Source: JAUVIB01 sp964424545 (lineage in GTDB: Bacteria; Calditrichota; Calditrichia; Calditrichales; Calditrichaceae). Taken from it: 24,807 nt of DNA. Made by a program: the position numbers and the translations under genes. The notes under the pieces were generated by a model, which was not told the origin of the DNA, did no database searches, and saw only the letters and a program-made list of their open reading frames with translations. Below are positions 17,029-23,800 of the stretch, piece after piece (the first letter of the stretch is position 1; each line of letters starts with the position of its first letter). Where the stretch lies: positions 1-24,807 of the forward strand of contig CAYRJN010000035.1 of assembly GCA_964424545.1 (NCBI GenBank). The letters are read 5' to 3'.

Positions 17029-17100
17029 AGCGCCTTTTATAAGAAGCGGGAAGAGCTTTGTTGTTAATTATAATGATAATTGAATCAAAAAAAAGGCGCT
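17029..17100. repeat. Long-range inverted repeat with nested hairpin after the GH31 gene
   Basis: AGCGCCTTTT (17029-17038) is an exact reverse complement of AAAAGGCGCT (17091-17100), 52 bases apart. The intervening sequence includes a smaller palindrome with arms AATTAT and ATAATT around AATG. It may fold at the 3' end of the mRNA; no T run follows, so terminator function is doubtful. Confidence 0.4.
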
Positions 17101-17351
17101 GCTGTGTTCAACGAGGGAAATCGTTTATCTCCGCCATAGCGACACTGAATCGAAATGACAAACATATGATTTTTCTACCGGCTTGTTGCATAAGTCGAGC
17201 TGGCCGCACCCATTGGGTAGGACTTGTATCCAATGCGTTGAAATAAATATCAAGAATTCTAACATAAAAGTATTAACGGCGGTTTTTTTTATCCGCAAAA
17301 AAGGAGAAACAATTGTAAATTTGCCATTCCATGTCTTTTAATGTCCTTTAT

Positions 17352-17381
17352 TTGACAGCAATTCCATATTTTTTTTACATT
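17352..17381 (+). promoter_or_regulatory. Probable sigma-70-type promoter of the CstA gene
   Basis: A consensus TTGACA (17352-17357) is followed after 17-18 bases by TTACAT/TACATT (17375-17381). The predicted start near 17388 gives a leader of about 55 bases. The -10 element is imperfect. Confidence 0.5.
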
Positions 17382-17444
17382 GTCGCCGTAGTAAGATTGA
17401 AAATAGCATAAATCGGTCAAATATTATAAAAAGGTGAAATGAGT

Positions 17445-19169
17445 ATGGATACCTTATTAATGATGTTGTTGACTTTCGGCGGCTATATATTGATGTATAA
17501 GTTTTACGGTAAGTTTATTGGCGGCAAAATTTTTTCCGTTAACGATAACAATAAGCCTCCCTCCGTAGAGTATGAGGATGGTATCGATTATGTTCCTACT
17601 AAAAAAGAGATCATATTCGGACATCATTTTACATCAATAGCCGGCACGGGGCCGATTGTCGGCCCGGCTATTGCCATCATCTGGGGCTGGCTACCGGCGC
17701 TTCTATGGGTTTTTATCGGCGCTGTTATTATGGGAGCCGTGCATGATTTCGGCGCTCTGATTATATCCATGCGTAATCAGGGAAAATCCATTTCCGAGTT
17801 TACGTCCAAATATATCAATCCCCGCACGCGTATTTTTTTCTTTTTGATTGTTCTATTGAGTTTGTGGATTGTTATCGCCATATTCGGATTGGTAATCGCT
17901 ATTATTTTCAGCATATTTCCGCAAGCCGTATTGTCGGTTTGGCTGCAAATCCCTATTTCCGTTTTTCTCGGTTATATGATTTATAAAAAAGGCGCTTCCG
18001 TTTCCTTTTGGTCGATTATCAGCGTCATTGCGCTCTATTTAACCATGATTTTAAGCGCCTGGCTGCCCGTTAAACTGCCTGATATTTTTGGGATTCCGCC
18101 GACGGGAATATGGACGATAGTTTTGCTTATTTACGCGTACGTTGCTTCGGTATTGCCGGTAACCACGCTTTTACAACCGCGCGATTTTATTAATGCCTAT
18201 CAATTGTTAATTGCCATGACGCTGTTGACTCTCGGTGTGATATTTTCAGCCTTAGGCGGACACTTAACAACCGTTGCTCCCGTCGTTGATTTGCACCCTA
18301 AAGAAGCGCCTCCGCTGTGGCCGTTTTTATTTATTACTATAGCCTGCGGGGCTATTTCCGGCTTTCATGCTCTGGTCGCTTCAGGCACTTCGTCTAAGCA
18401 GGTGCGCAGGGAAAGCGATTCACTTTTTGTAGGATACGGCTCCATGCTGGTGGAAGGCAGTCTCGCTACCTTGGTGATCATTGCCGTTTCCGCCGGCATA
18501 GGAATGGGATACATTACAGCAAACGGCGAAAAATTAAGCGGATTGGCGGCCTGGTCGTCGCATTATTCGTCATGGACGGCGGCGGCGGGTTTGGGCTCAA
18601 AAATCGGCGCTTTTGTGGAGGGCTCCGCCAACATGATTTCATCGATCGGCGTTCCGCACGCTTTTGCCGTTGTGTTAATGGGCGTATTTGTAGCATCTTT
18701 TGCCGGTACGACATTAGATACGGCTACGCGCATTCAACGTTATGTGATCAGCGAGCTGGCGACGGATGTTAAAGTAAATGTTTTAAAAAATCGTTATGCC
18801 GCGACGGCTTTTGCCGTTATTTCCGCTGCATTGCTGGCTTTCGCGTCGGGGGCGGACGGAAAAGGCGCTTTGGCCTTGTGGCCCCTCTTTGGTGCGGTTA
18901 ATCAAACGCTGGCGGCTTTATCGCTGATGGTTATTACCCTTTATCTTAAACGAAGAGGCAACTTAAAATGGCTGGCTGCCGGGATTCCGGCGTTGTTTAT
19001 GGCGGTGATGACCATTTGGGCAGCTTTGCTTAATCAGATCAAATTTATAGACAAACATGGAATTCTTCTGTTTGTTATCAACGGTTTTATTATTGTTATT
19101 GTATTGTGGGTGGTTATTGAAGGTTTGATTGCTTTTTTTAAAAGGCCGCTTGAAGAAGTGCCTGAATAG
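17445..19169 (+). CDS. cstA: CstA-family carbon starvation transporter
   Basis: This is a polytopic inner-membrane protein of about 574 residues with roughly 14-16 hydrophobic segments. The family signature GHHFTSIAGTGPIVGPAIA lies near residues 60-80, followed by GAVIMGAVHDFGALIISMRNQGKS; GAISGFHALVASGTSSKQ and FAGTTLDTATRIQRY are further conserved blocks. CstA homologues import peptides and, in some bacteria, pyruvate; which applies here is open. Two in-frame ATGs are possible. I prefer 17445 (MDTLLMM) because AAGGTGA (17431-17437) is then 7 bases away; ATG 17439 would leave only one base. It has its own promoter and ends near a possible terminator, so it is probably a single-gene unit. It may supply small carbon compounds when polysaccharide is scarce, but that link is only positional. 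Confidence 0.9.
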   Translation: MDTLLMMLLTFGGYILMYKFYGKFIGGKIFSVNDNNKPPSVEYEDGIDYVPTKKEIIFGHHFTSIAGTGPIVGPAIAIIWGWLPALLWVFIGAVIMGAVHDFGALIISMRNQGKSISEFTSKYINPRTRIFFFLIVLLSLWIVIAIFGLVIAIIFSIFPQAVLSVWLQIPISVFLGYMIYKKGASVSFWSIISVIALYLTMILSAWLPVKLPDIFGIPPTGIWTIVLLIYAYVASVLPVTTLLQPRDFINAYQLLIAMTLLTLGVIFSALGGHLTTVAPVVDLHPKEAPPLWPFLFITIACGAISGFHALVASGTSSKQVRRESDSLFVGYGSMLVEGSLATLVIIAVSAGIGMGYITANGEKLSGLAAWSSHYSSWTAAAGLGSKIGAFVEGSANMISSIGVPHAFAVVLMGVFVASFAGTTLDTATRIQRYVISELATDVKVNVLKNRYAATAFAVISAALLAFASGADGKGALALWPLFGAVNQTLAALSLMVITLYLKRRGNLKWLAAGIPALFMAVMTIWAALLNQIKFIDKHGILLFVINGFIIVIVLWVVIEGLIAFFKRPLEEVPE

Positions 19170-19181
19170 CGATACGTTTTT

Positions 19182-19209
19182 GGAAAACCAAACGGTTTGG
19201 ATTCCTTTT
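19182..19209 (+). terminator. Possible terminator between convergent units
   Basis: GGAA-aa-CCAAAC (19182-19193) pairs with GTTTGG-a-TTCC (19195-19205) around a single G, followed by TTTT (19206-19209). It lies 12 bases after the CstA stop. The minimal central spacing and short T run make this a weak call; the core CCAAAC-G-GTTTGG could instead be a protein-binding site. Confidence 0.4.
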
Positions 19210-19382
19210 CGTAATGACAGGATTGAAATGACGTCCTTTTCAGGTAATAGAATAATGAATGGCGAATATCCGATTTTCAAATGAAGTAGAAATAACGGGA
19301 TGTTGCATATTCGATTTGCTCTTTTGACCGCAGGGAAAACTATTTTTATGCAATCGTGTTAGATGTATTAAATTGTTCTTGC

Positions 19383-20369
19383 TCAACGGCTGCTTTTATA
19401 CCATTCGACGGTTCGTTTGAGGGCTTCGTCAAGCGCAATAGGAGGATTGTATCCGAGCATTTTCTTTGCTTTCTCAATGGAAAAATGATAATCCCTGCCG
19501 CCGTTAGCGATACGATAGCGGGTTAAAAGCGGCGGCGTGGAAATTCGTAAAAGTGAATAAACGAATTCCATAGCCGTAGCCAACACGTAAGCGACGGGAT
19601 AAGGTATTGATAGTTTCGGTTTTTTTATTTCGGCCGTGTCGCATAATTTTTCCGTAAACGTTCTCCATGAAATATCGAGACCGTCCGTTATGATAAACGC
19701 TTCCCCCTGCGCATTATCGCTAAAACAGGCTTTGATAATTCCGTCAATCAGATTTTCCACATAAACAGGGCAAGTCCAATGTCTGCCGCCGTCGATGTAC
19801 CCGCCTTTGCCGCTTTGCAACGCTTCAAGATATTTTTCGATAAATGTATGATCTTTGGGCCCGTAAACATTACCGGGACGAATAGCCGTTATTTCCATTT
19901 TTGTCGTTTTTGCAAAATTGAAAAGCCATAGCTCGGCAATTTTTTTGGTTTCATTATAAGGGAAAATGGTTTTAGGCATGGGCGCCGCTTCGTTCAGATT
20001 GCGTTTGTCGGGGAAACCGTGCAGGGCAACCGTGCTGATGTGTACAAATCTTTTAACGCTATTTTCCGCGGCCGTCTGAGCCATATTTTGCGTTCCTATC
20101 ACGTTGATTTTGTAAAATTTTTCGTATGGTCCCCAGTCGGAAGCAAAACCCGCCACATGGATAACAATATCAATATTTTTCATTGGTTTTTCGAGAGATT
20201 GTTTATCGGCGATATTCCCGTAATGAAGCTCGATATCCATACCGTCGATATACGAGAGATCGGAGGTTTTACGCACGATTCCGACAACTTGATGCCCTTC
20301 CCGTAATAATTTTTCAGCTAAATTGCTGCCGATAAACCCGTTTATTCCGCTGATAAGAATTTTGCTCAT
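19383..20369 (-). CDS. NAD(P)-dependent epimerase/dehydratase-like reductase, candidate 3-ketosphinganine reductase (CerR-like)
   Basis: This is an extended short-chain dehydrogenase/reductase of 328 residues. The Rossmann motif is GINGFIG (8-14), the active-site triad is likely Ser112/Thr113, Tyr138 and Lys142 (FPYNETKK), and RPGNVYGP (164-171) and HWTCPVYVENLIDG are typical of 3-beta-hydroxysteroid-dehydrogenase-like and NAD-epimerase families. A hydrophobic stretch near residues 248-268 could associate with the membrane. It is the last gene of the - strand run, 13 bases after the CPBP protease stop, with no clear Shine-Dalgarno, so translation may be coupled. Bacterial ceramide synthesis uses a member of this superfamily (CerR) to reduce 3-ketosphinganine; the neighbours make that role plausible. 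Alternatives are a sugar-nucleotide epimerase or a sterol/hopanoid-type dehydrogenase. The superfamily is certain, the substrate is inference. Confidence 0.8.
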   Translation of the reverse strand: MSKILISGINGFIGSNLAEKLLREGHQVVGIVRKTSDLSYIDGMDIELHYGNIADKQSLEKPMKNIDIVIHVAGFASDWGPYEKFYKINVIGTQNMAQTAAENSVKRFVHISTVALHGFPDKRNLNEAAPMPKTIFPYNETKKIAELWLFNFAKTTKMEITAIRPGNVYGPKDHTFIEKYLEALQSGKGGYIDGGRHWTCPVYVENLIDGIIKACFSDNAQGEAFIITDGLDISWRTFTEKLCDTAEIKKPKLSIPYPVAYVLATAMEFVYSLLRISTPPLLTRYRIANGGRDYHFSIEKAKKMLGYNPPIALDEALKRTVEWYKSSR

Positions 20370-20382
20370 ATTAAGTTGGTTT

Positions 20383-21099
20383 CTATGAAAAAATGATAAA
20401 TAAATCCGTTAATACGCCCATTGCCGTATGCAGTAAAAACACATACCAGACAGATTTTGTGCGTAAGGCGATAATACCGAAAATAATACCGATAACGATA
20501 GCGCCGAGAATCTCGCCTTCCGGTTTTCCTATATGCACCAGCGTTGAAGAGATCGTTTGAATTAAAATGGCGTTAAAGGCGCCGAAGCGCTCTTTTAAAC
20601 CGAAAAGAAGAAATCCCCGAAAAAAGAACTCCCAGGCAATATAGTAAAAAAGGATATAAGCCGTCTCATAATAAAAAATAAGATCATGACGCTGTAAAAG
20701 GATTTTTGCCATGGGATATTCTTTTTGGACGTCCGGCATAAAACTGCCGAAATAAGCGATGGGAATAATCAAAAACAGCGCCGTAACAACAACCAGGGTC
20801 ATTCCCGTTTTAAAATCGCCCAATGTCAGTCCGTAATTTTTAAGCGGTTCATTAAATACCAATTTGACAATTAAAAAAGGTATTATAAATATCAGTAAGA
20901 AAAATATGAAAAATTGCCAAAAATGGGCATATAAATCATATAAGGGATTAGAGAGCATTTTGGGAAAATAGCGGCCGAAATATTCGGGATAACCGTGATA
21001 ACGATAGAGTGACAGCAACAACGGCCCGCTTAGCAGAAGAATATATGTCTTTATCTCTTTTTTATTGAATTCCGCGGAACTCAGCAGCGCTTTAATCAA
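20383..21099 (-). CDS. CPBP-family intramembrane metalloprotease
   Basis: The protein has 238 residues and about 7 hydrophobic segments. It carries the CPBP (CAAX-protease/bacteriocin-processing) motifs: WEFFFRG with Glu157 and Arg161 (Trp replaces the first Glu of the usual EExxxR), LVHIGKPEGE with His189, and LLHTAMG with His224. The GKPxxE block is typical of one CPBP subgroup. Family members cleave prenylated or membrane-embedded peptides or act as non-proteolytic membrane factors; the substrate here is unknown. The start is TTG at 21099-21097, with GGAG 7 bases upstream inside the end of the preceding gene. TTG overlaps that gene's TGA stop (TTGA), strong evidence for translational coupling. 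Its place between a lipid phosphotransferase and a reductase hints at a role in envelope lipid or lipoprotein processing. Confidence 0.83.
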   Translation of the reverse strand: MIKALLSSAEFNKKEIKTYILLLSGPLLLSLYRYHGYPEYFGRYFPKMLSNPLYDLYAHFWQFFIFFLLIFIIPFLIVKLVFNEPLKNYGLTLGDFKTGMTLVVVTALFLIIPIAYFGSFMPDVQKEYPMAKILLQRHDLIFYYETAYILFYYIAWEFFFRGFLLFGLKERFGAFNAILIQTISSTLVHIGKPEGEILGAIVIGIIFGIIALRTKSVWYVFLLHTAMGVLTDLFIIFS

Positions 21100-21986
21100 C
21101 TTGGTTCTCCAAAATGAAATGTGAATTTGTTGCGATAGTTATAATAAATGCGATAGGCCGCCCAATATGAAATCAACGAACATACAATGCCGGCGATAAT
21201 ATCGATAAAATAGTGATAACGGCAGTAAATTACGGAAATCAAAATAAGTATGCCAATAGGAATATAAATATAAAATAGCGTTTTATTGTTTTTATAAGCT
21301 AAAATCATCGTTGTTATTAAAATAGCCGTATGCAGACTCGGAAACGCATCTAATTTATTCGGTTCGAGCGTATCGATAAAATTTCGTAAAAAATCGCTGA
21401 AAATATAACCGTTTAAGTGAACCGTATATTGATCGGTAAGATAGAAGCGCGGCCCGACGGCCGGAAAAAGAAAATAGCAGGTATAGGCGCTGTAATAGGT
21501 CAGCAGAAAAATAAAGAAATATTTTTCTATCGCTTCATATTGTCGTTTATAAAACATCCAACCGAAAACGATTAAAGGCATAGGGAAATAGAGAAAATAG
21601 GCGATATATAAAATTTCCGTAAACAGGGGGTGAATATAGCGTTCAATCCAGACTGTCGGACTGACTCCGAGAAGCGCAATATCGATTTGGTTGAGCAGCG
21701 CGTCATAGCGCATTTCGGTGGAAAAAGGCAGAATCATAAACAGCGTTTCAAATATTAAAAAAAAGAAGGTGGCCGGCAGTAAAAAAGCCAGAATTTTCCT
21801 AATTTTTCCCAAACTATGGATATATCGTATTTTAATCGAATATAAATAAAATGTTAGCAGTAGCGGATAGGCAATAAGCAAACTTAATTTGTAGGGCGTT
21901 TGCCGAAAAGTAATAAGTAGGAAAAAGGTCATTACCAGCCAGAAGGTTAAATTTATGGCATCAATTATGCTTATTTTTTTTAGCAA
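21096..21986 (-). CDS. PAP2-superfamily membrane phosphotransferase, Aur1/inositolphosphotransferase-like
   Basis: This is a polytopic membrane protein of 296 residues. With the TTG start at 21986 the motifs are FPAVGPRF (174-181), DAFPSLHT (213-220) and CRYHYFIDIIAG (255-266). The classical PAP2 triad is replaced by the PSLH and RYHYxxD forms found in the Aur1/Ipt1 group, where the enzyme transfers a phospho-head group onto ceramide; phosphatase members also share them. At least six hydrophobic segments are visible. An earlier TTG at 22037 would overlap the upstream gene by 50 bases and lacks a good site; TTG 21986 lies 8 bases after AAGGA (21999-21995) and one base after the upstream stop, so I take it as the start. 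Likely function is exchange or removal of phospho-head groups on an envelope lipid; the lipid itself is inferred from neighbours. Confidence 0.8.
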   Translation of the reverse strand: MLKKISIIDAINLTFWLVMTFFLLITFRQTPYKLSLLIAYPLLLTFYLYSIKIRYIHSLGKIRKILAFLLPATFFFLIFETLFMILPFSTEMRYDALLNQIDIALLGVSPTVWIERYIHPLFTEILYIAYFLYFPMPLIVFGWMFYKRQYEAIEKYFFIFLLTYYSAYTCYFLFPAVGPRFYLTDQYTVHLNGYIFSDFLRNFIDTLEPNKLDAFPSLHTAILITTMILAYKNNKTLFYIYIPIGILILISVIYCRYHYFIDIIAGIVCSLISYWAAYRIYYNYRNKFTFHFGEPS

Positions 21987-21987
21987 T

Positions 21988-23097
21988 TTATAAATCCTTG
22001 TGATAGATGCGATAGCGTTTGACAAGATTAAATTCAAGACGTTTCATAGCGTTGTTCATTAAGGTGTTGTCTTCCAGCACCCAATTGGCTTCCACATAAA
22101 TGCCTTTATGGGCAATCGCTTCATTCAAACGGCGGAATAATAGAATGGATACGCCTTTTTTTTGATACGGTTCCAATATGCCCATAGCCCAAATACGGTA
22201 ACGCTTTATCTTTTTTATACCCAACAGTAGTTTAAAAATTCCCAACGGAAACAGGCGGCCGCGCAACGGTTTTAACAGAACGTTTACATCCGGTAGCGTT
22301 ATAATGTAGCCGATAGGCTTGTCATCAACTTCGGCTATTAAGACGGCTTCGGGATGAATAATCATTTTAAGATCTGCGGCTATGCTTTCCGCCTCGCTGT
22401 CCGGAATGGGATAATAGCCCCAGTTGTTTTTTAAGGATTCATTGGTTAAACGCACAATGATATGGGCGTCTTCTGTTAGATTTTTCATATTTATTTGGCG
22501 CACTTTAATCCCGTAGCGTTGAGTGATTTTATCGGTATAATCGATAAAACGCTGTGGAATGGTATATCCCGCGGACGTATCGGCATTATAAACCAACAAA
22601 TCTTTGGCTTTTCGAAAGCCGGTCTTTTTCATCTGCTCGTTATAGTAAGGAGGATTATAGGAGGACATAATCACCGGAGGCAAGTCAAATCCTTCCGTGA
22701 TAAATCCCATATCCTGCGAAACGAAATTCCACGGCCCGCGCAGGGCCTGCATTCCTCTGTTCTTGAGCCATTGTTGCGCTTTGTTCAAGAGCAGCGTTGC
22801 GGCTTGATCGTTATCAATGCATTCATAATGTCCGAAACTGCCGATTTTTTCATTTTGCCATTTATTAGCGGCCTTGTCAATATATACGGCAATACGTCCT
22901 ATAATATTTTTATGATCATAAAGCAGAAAGAGCCGGTAATCGCAGTGTCGCAGCATACTGTTTTTGTCGGGATTAAAAATATCCTTTTGTTCGATCAAAA
23001 GCGGTGGAATCCAATTTTCCGAATTTTTATGCAGCGAATAGGGAAAACGGATAAAAGTCTGTAATTCCTTTTTGGATTTGACGTGTACTATTTTGAT
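21988..23097 (-). CDS. GNAT-fold acyltransferase, candidate bacterial ceramide synthase (bCerS-like), non-canonical start
   Basis: The family is a large (about 370-380 residue) GNAT-type N-acyltransferase-like protein. Motifs seen: FIRFPYSLHKNSENWIPPLL at the N terminus, IIGRIAVYID, KIGSFGHYECIDND, ALRGPWNFVSQDMGF, MSSYNPPYYNEQMKKTGFRKAKDLLVYN, AVLIAEVDDKPIGYIITLPDVN, and a C-terminal GVSILLFRRLNEAI with EANWVLEDNTLMNNAMKRL. The first in-frame ATG/GTG/TTG after the upstream stop (23112-23110) is TTG 22998, which would cut off about 33 conserved residues. The conserved frame reaches back to ATC 23097, 7 bases after AAGGA (23109-23105), so I place the start there. From memory of the family, ceramide synthesis in Caulobacter uses a GNAT-fold acyltransferase (bCerS); whether this protein is its orthologue needs a search. 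It is first in a tight run with the Aur1-like gene. Confidence 0.75.
   Translation of the reverse strand: MKIVHVKSKKELQTFIRFPYSLHKNSENWIPPLLIEQKDIFNPDKNSMLRHCDYRLFLLYDHKNIIGRIAVYIDKAANKWQNEKIGSFGHYECIDNDQAATLLLNKAQQWLKNRGMQALRGPWNFVSQDMGFITEGFDLPPVIMSSYNPPYYNEQMKKTGFRKAKDLLVYNADTSAGYTIPQRFIDYTDKITQRYGIKVRQINMKNLTEDAHIIVRLTNESLKNNWGYYPIPDSEAESIAADLKMIIHPEAVLIAEVDDKPIGYIITLPDVNVLLKPLRGRLFPLGIFKLLLGIKKIKRYRIWAMGILEPYQKKGVSILLFRRLNEAIAHKGIYVEANWVLEDNTLMNNAMKRLEFNLVKRYRIYHKDL
21995..21999 (-). promoter_or_regulatory. Shine-Dalgarno AAGGA deciding the TTG start of the Aur1-like gene
   Basis: AAGGA sits in the last codons of the GNAT gene, 8 bases before TTG 21986-21984. It supports a start one base after the GNAT stop (TAA 21990-21988). 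Confidence 0.65.
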
Positions 23098-23104
23098 GAT
23101 TATA

Positions 23105-23109
23105 TCCTT
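23105..23109 (-). promoter_or_regulatory. Shine-Dalgarno AAGGA that points to an ATC start of the GNAT gene
   Basis: On the - strand AAGGA is followed by TATAATC and then ATC (23097-23095). The spacing of 7 matches the 7-8 bases at the two following genes. A TATAAT (23104-23099) overlaps this spot and could be read as a -10 box, but no -35 is apparent and it would put the transcript start inside the conserved coding part. Confidence 0.5.
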
Positions 23110-23148
23110 TTAAATATATTTTATTGCATTGCGGTGCGGAAAAGAACC

Positions 23149-23619
23149 TCATTTATTCCAATTTTTATAAGGGTTTTTTGTAAGCGCTGAATTGTAATAT
23201 TTGATATCTCCGGTTACTTCCCGTCCCAACCAAGACGGTTTTTCAAATTCTTCGTTTTCCGATTGTAATTCGATTTCAGCTATTTTCAAACCTTTGTTAT
23301 CTCCGTAAAATTCATCCACTTCAAAAACATGTTTTCCGGCTGGCACATAATAACGTATCTTTTCGATTAAGCCCGTTTCACACAGCCTCAATAGAGACTC
23401 TGCTTCAACAACGGGAATGTTCCTCTCCCATTCAAATCGTTCGGTTCCGTTTTTATTGGATATCCCTTTTATCGTTAAAAAGGCGTCGTTATCAACTATT
23501 CGGACACGCACTATGCGCTCGGGAACGGAAGAGAGATAACCCTGTTTTATCCTTTTGGATTTTACAGCACAATCTTTGAAATGACCGCGTATTAAAAATT
23601 TTCTTTCTATTTCAATCAT
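23149..23619 (-). CDS. CYTH-domain phosphohydrolase (triphosphate tunnel metalloenzyme)
   Basis: The 156-residue protein is a complete CYTH domain. It opens with the signature EIERKFL (3-9) and shows the alternating basic and acidic strands of the tunnel: RIVRVRIVD, AFLTIKG, RFEWERNIP, EKIRYYV, HVFEVDEFYGDNKG and KIAEIELQSE. The family hydrolyses inorganic tripolyphosphate or thiamine triphosphate, and some members make cAMP; the short bacterial form with few additions is most often a tripolyphosphatase. It is cytoplasmic. The ATG at 23619 is fixed by the EIERKF motif, yet no Shine-Dalgarno precedes it (the upstream is AT-rich, ATTATTATCAT), so initiation may be leaderless or weak. Its stop lies 51 bases before the GNAT start, so it may be the first gene of the same transcript. 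No functional tie to lipid synthesis is evident. Confidence 0.87.
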   Translation of the reverse strand: MIEIERKFLIRGHFKDCAVKSKRIKQGYLSSVPERIVRVRIVDNDAFLTIKGISNKNGTERFEWERNIPVVEAESLLRLCETGLIEKIRYYVPAGKHVFEVDEFYGDNKGLKIAEIELQSENEEFEKPSWLGREVTGDIKYYNSALTKNPYKNWNK

Positions 23620-23697
23620 ATGATAATAATTATTATTATGCCGTTTTTTTATACAAAAGATATGAAAAAAGTGGGTTTATTGCCAGCCTATATCAAT

Positions 23698-23742
23698 AAA
23701 AAAAGGGAAACGTTGCGAATAAATATATCGTTCGTTTCCCTT
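23698..23742 (-). terminator. Rho-independent terminator of the porin gene
   Basis: AAGGGAAACG (23703-23712) and CGTTTCCCTT (23733-23742) are exact reverse complements with an inner CGA/TCG pair. Read on the - strand the hairpin ends in seven Ts (complement of 23698-23704). It lies about 60 bases after the porin stop and separates it from the CYTH operon. Confidence 0.85.
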
Positions 23743-23800
23743 ATTTTAAGCGGAAAAAACGCGTTGCTTACAAAACATGCCCATTCTGTTAGGCTGTTCT

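Larger units (their letters stand above)
17027..17444. other. Non-coding region before the CstA gene
   Basis: It contains a long-range inverted repeat (17029-17100) just after the GH31 stop, a promoter (17352-17381), and the ribosome binding site AAGGTGA (17431-17437). A 62-codon frame at 17058-17246 lacks a Shine-Dalgarno sequence and looks random. An AAGGAG at 17301-17306 is followed 6 bases later by TTG TAA, a ribosome-binding-site-like sequence without a gene, perhaps a relic. No intrinsic terminator with a T run was found for the GH31 transcript. Confidence 0.5.

Noticed and set aside
17058..17246. 62-codon + strand frame after the GH31 gene
   Set aside because: No Shine-Dalgarno, no recognisable domain, starts inside an inverted repeat, and composition looks random.
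17331..17411. 26-codon frame encoding a hydrophobic peptide upstream of the CstA gene
   Set aside because: It overlaps the likely promoter, and the nearest AAGGAG is 25 bases upstream, too far to serve it.
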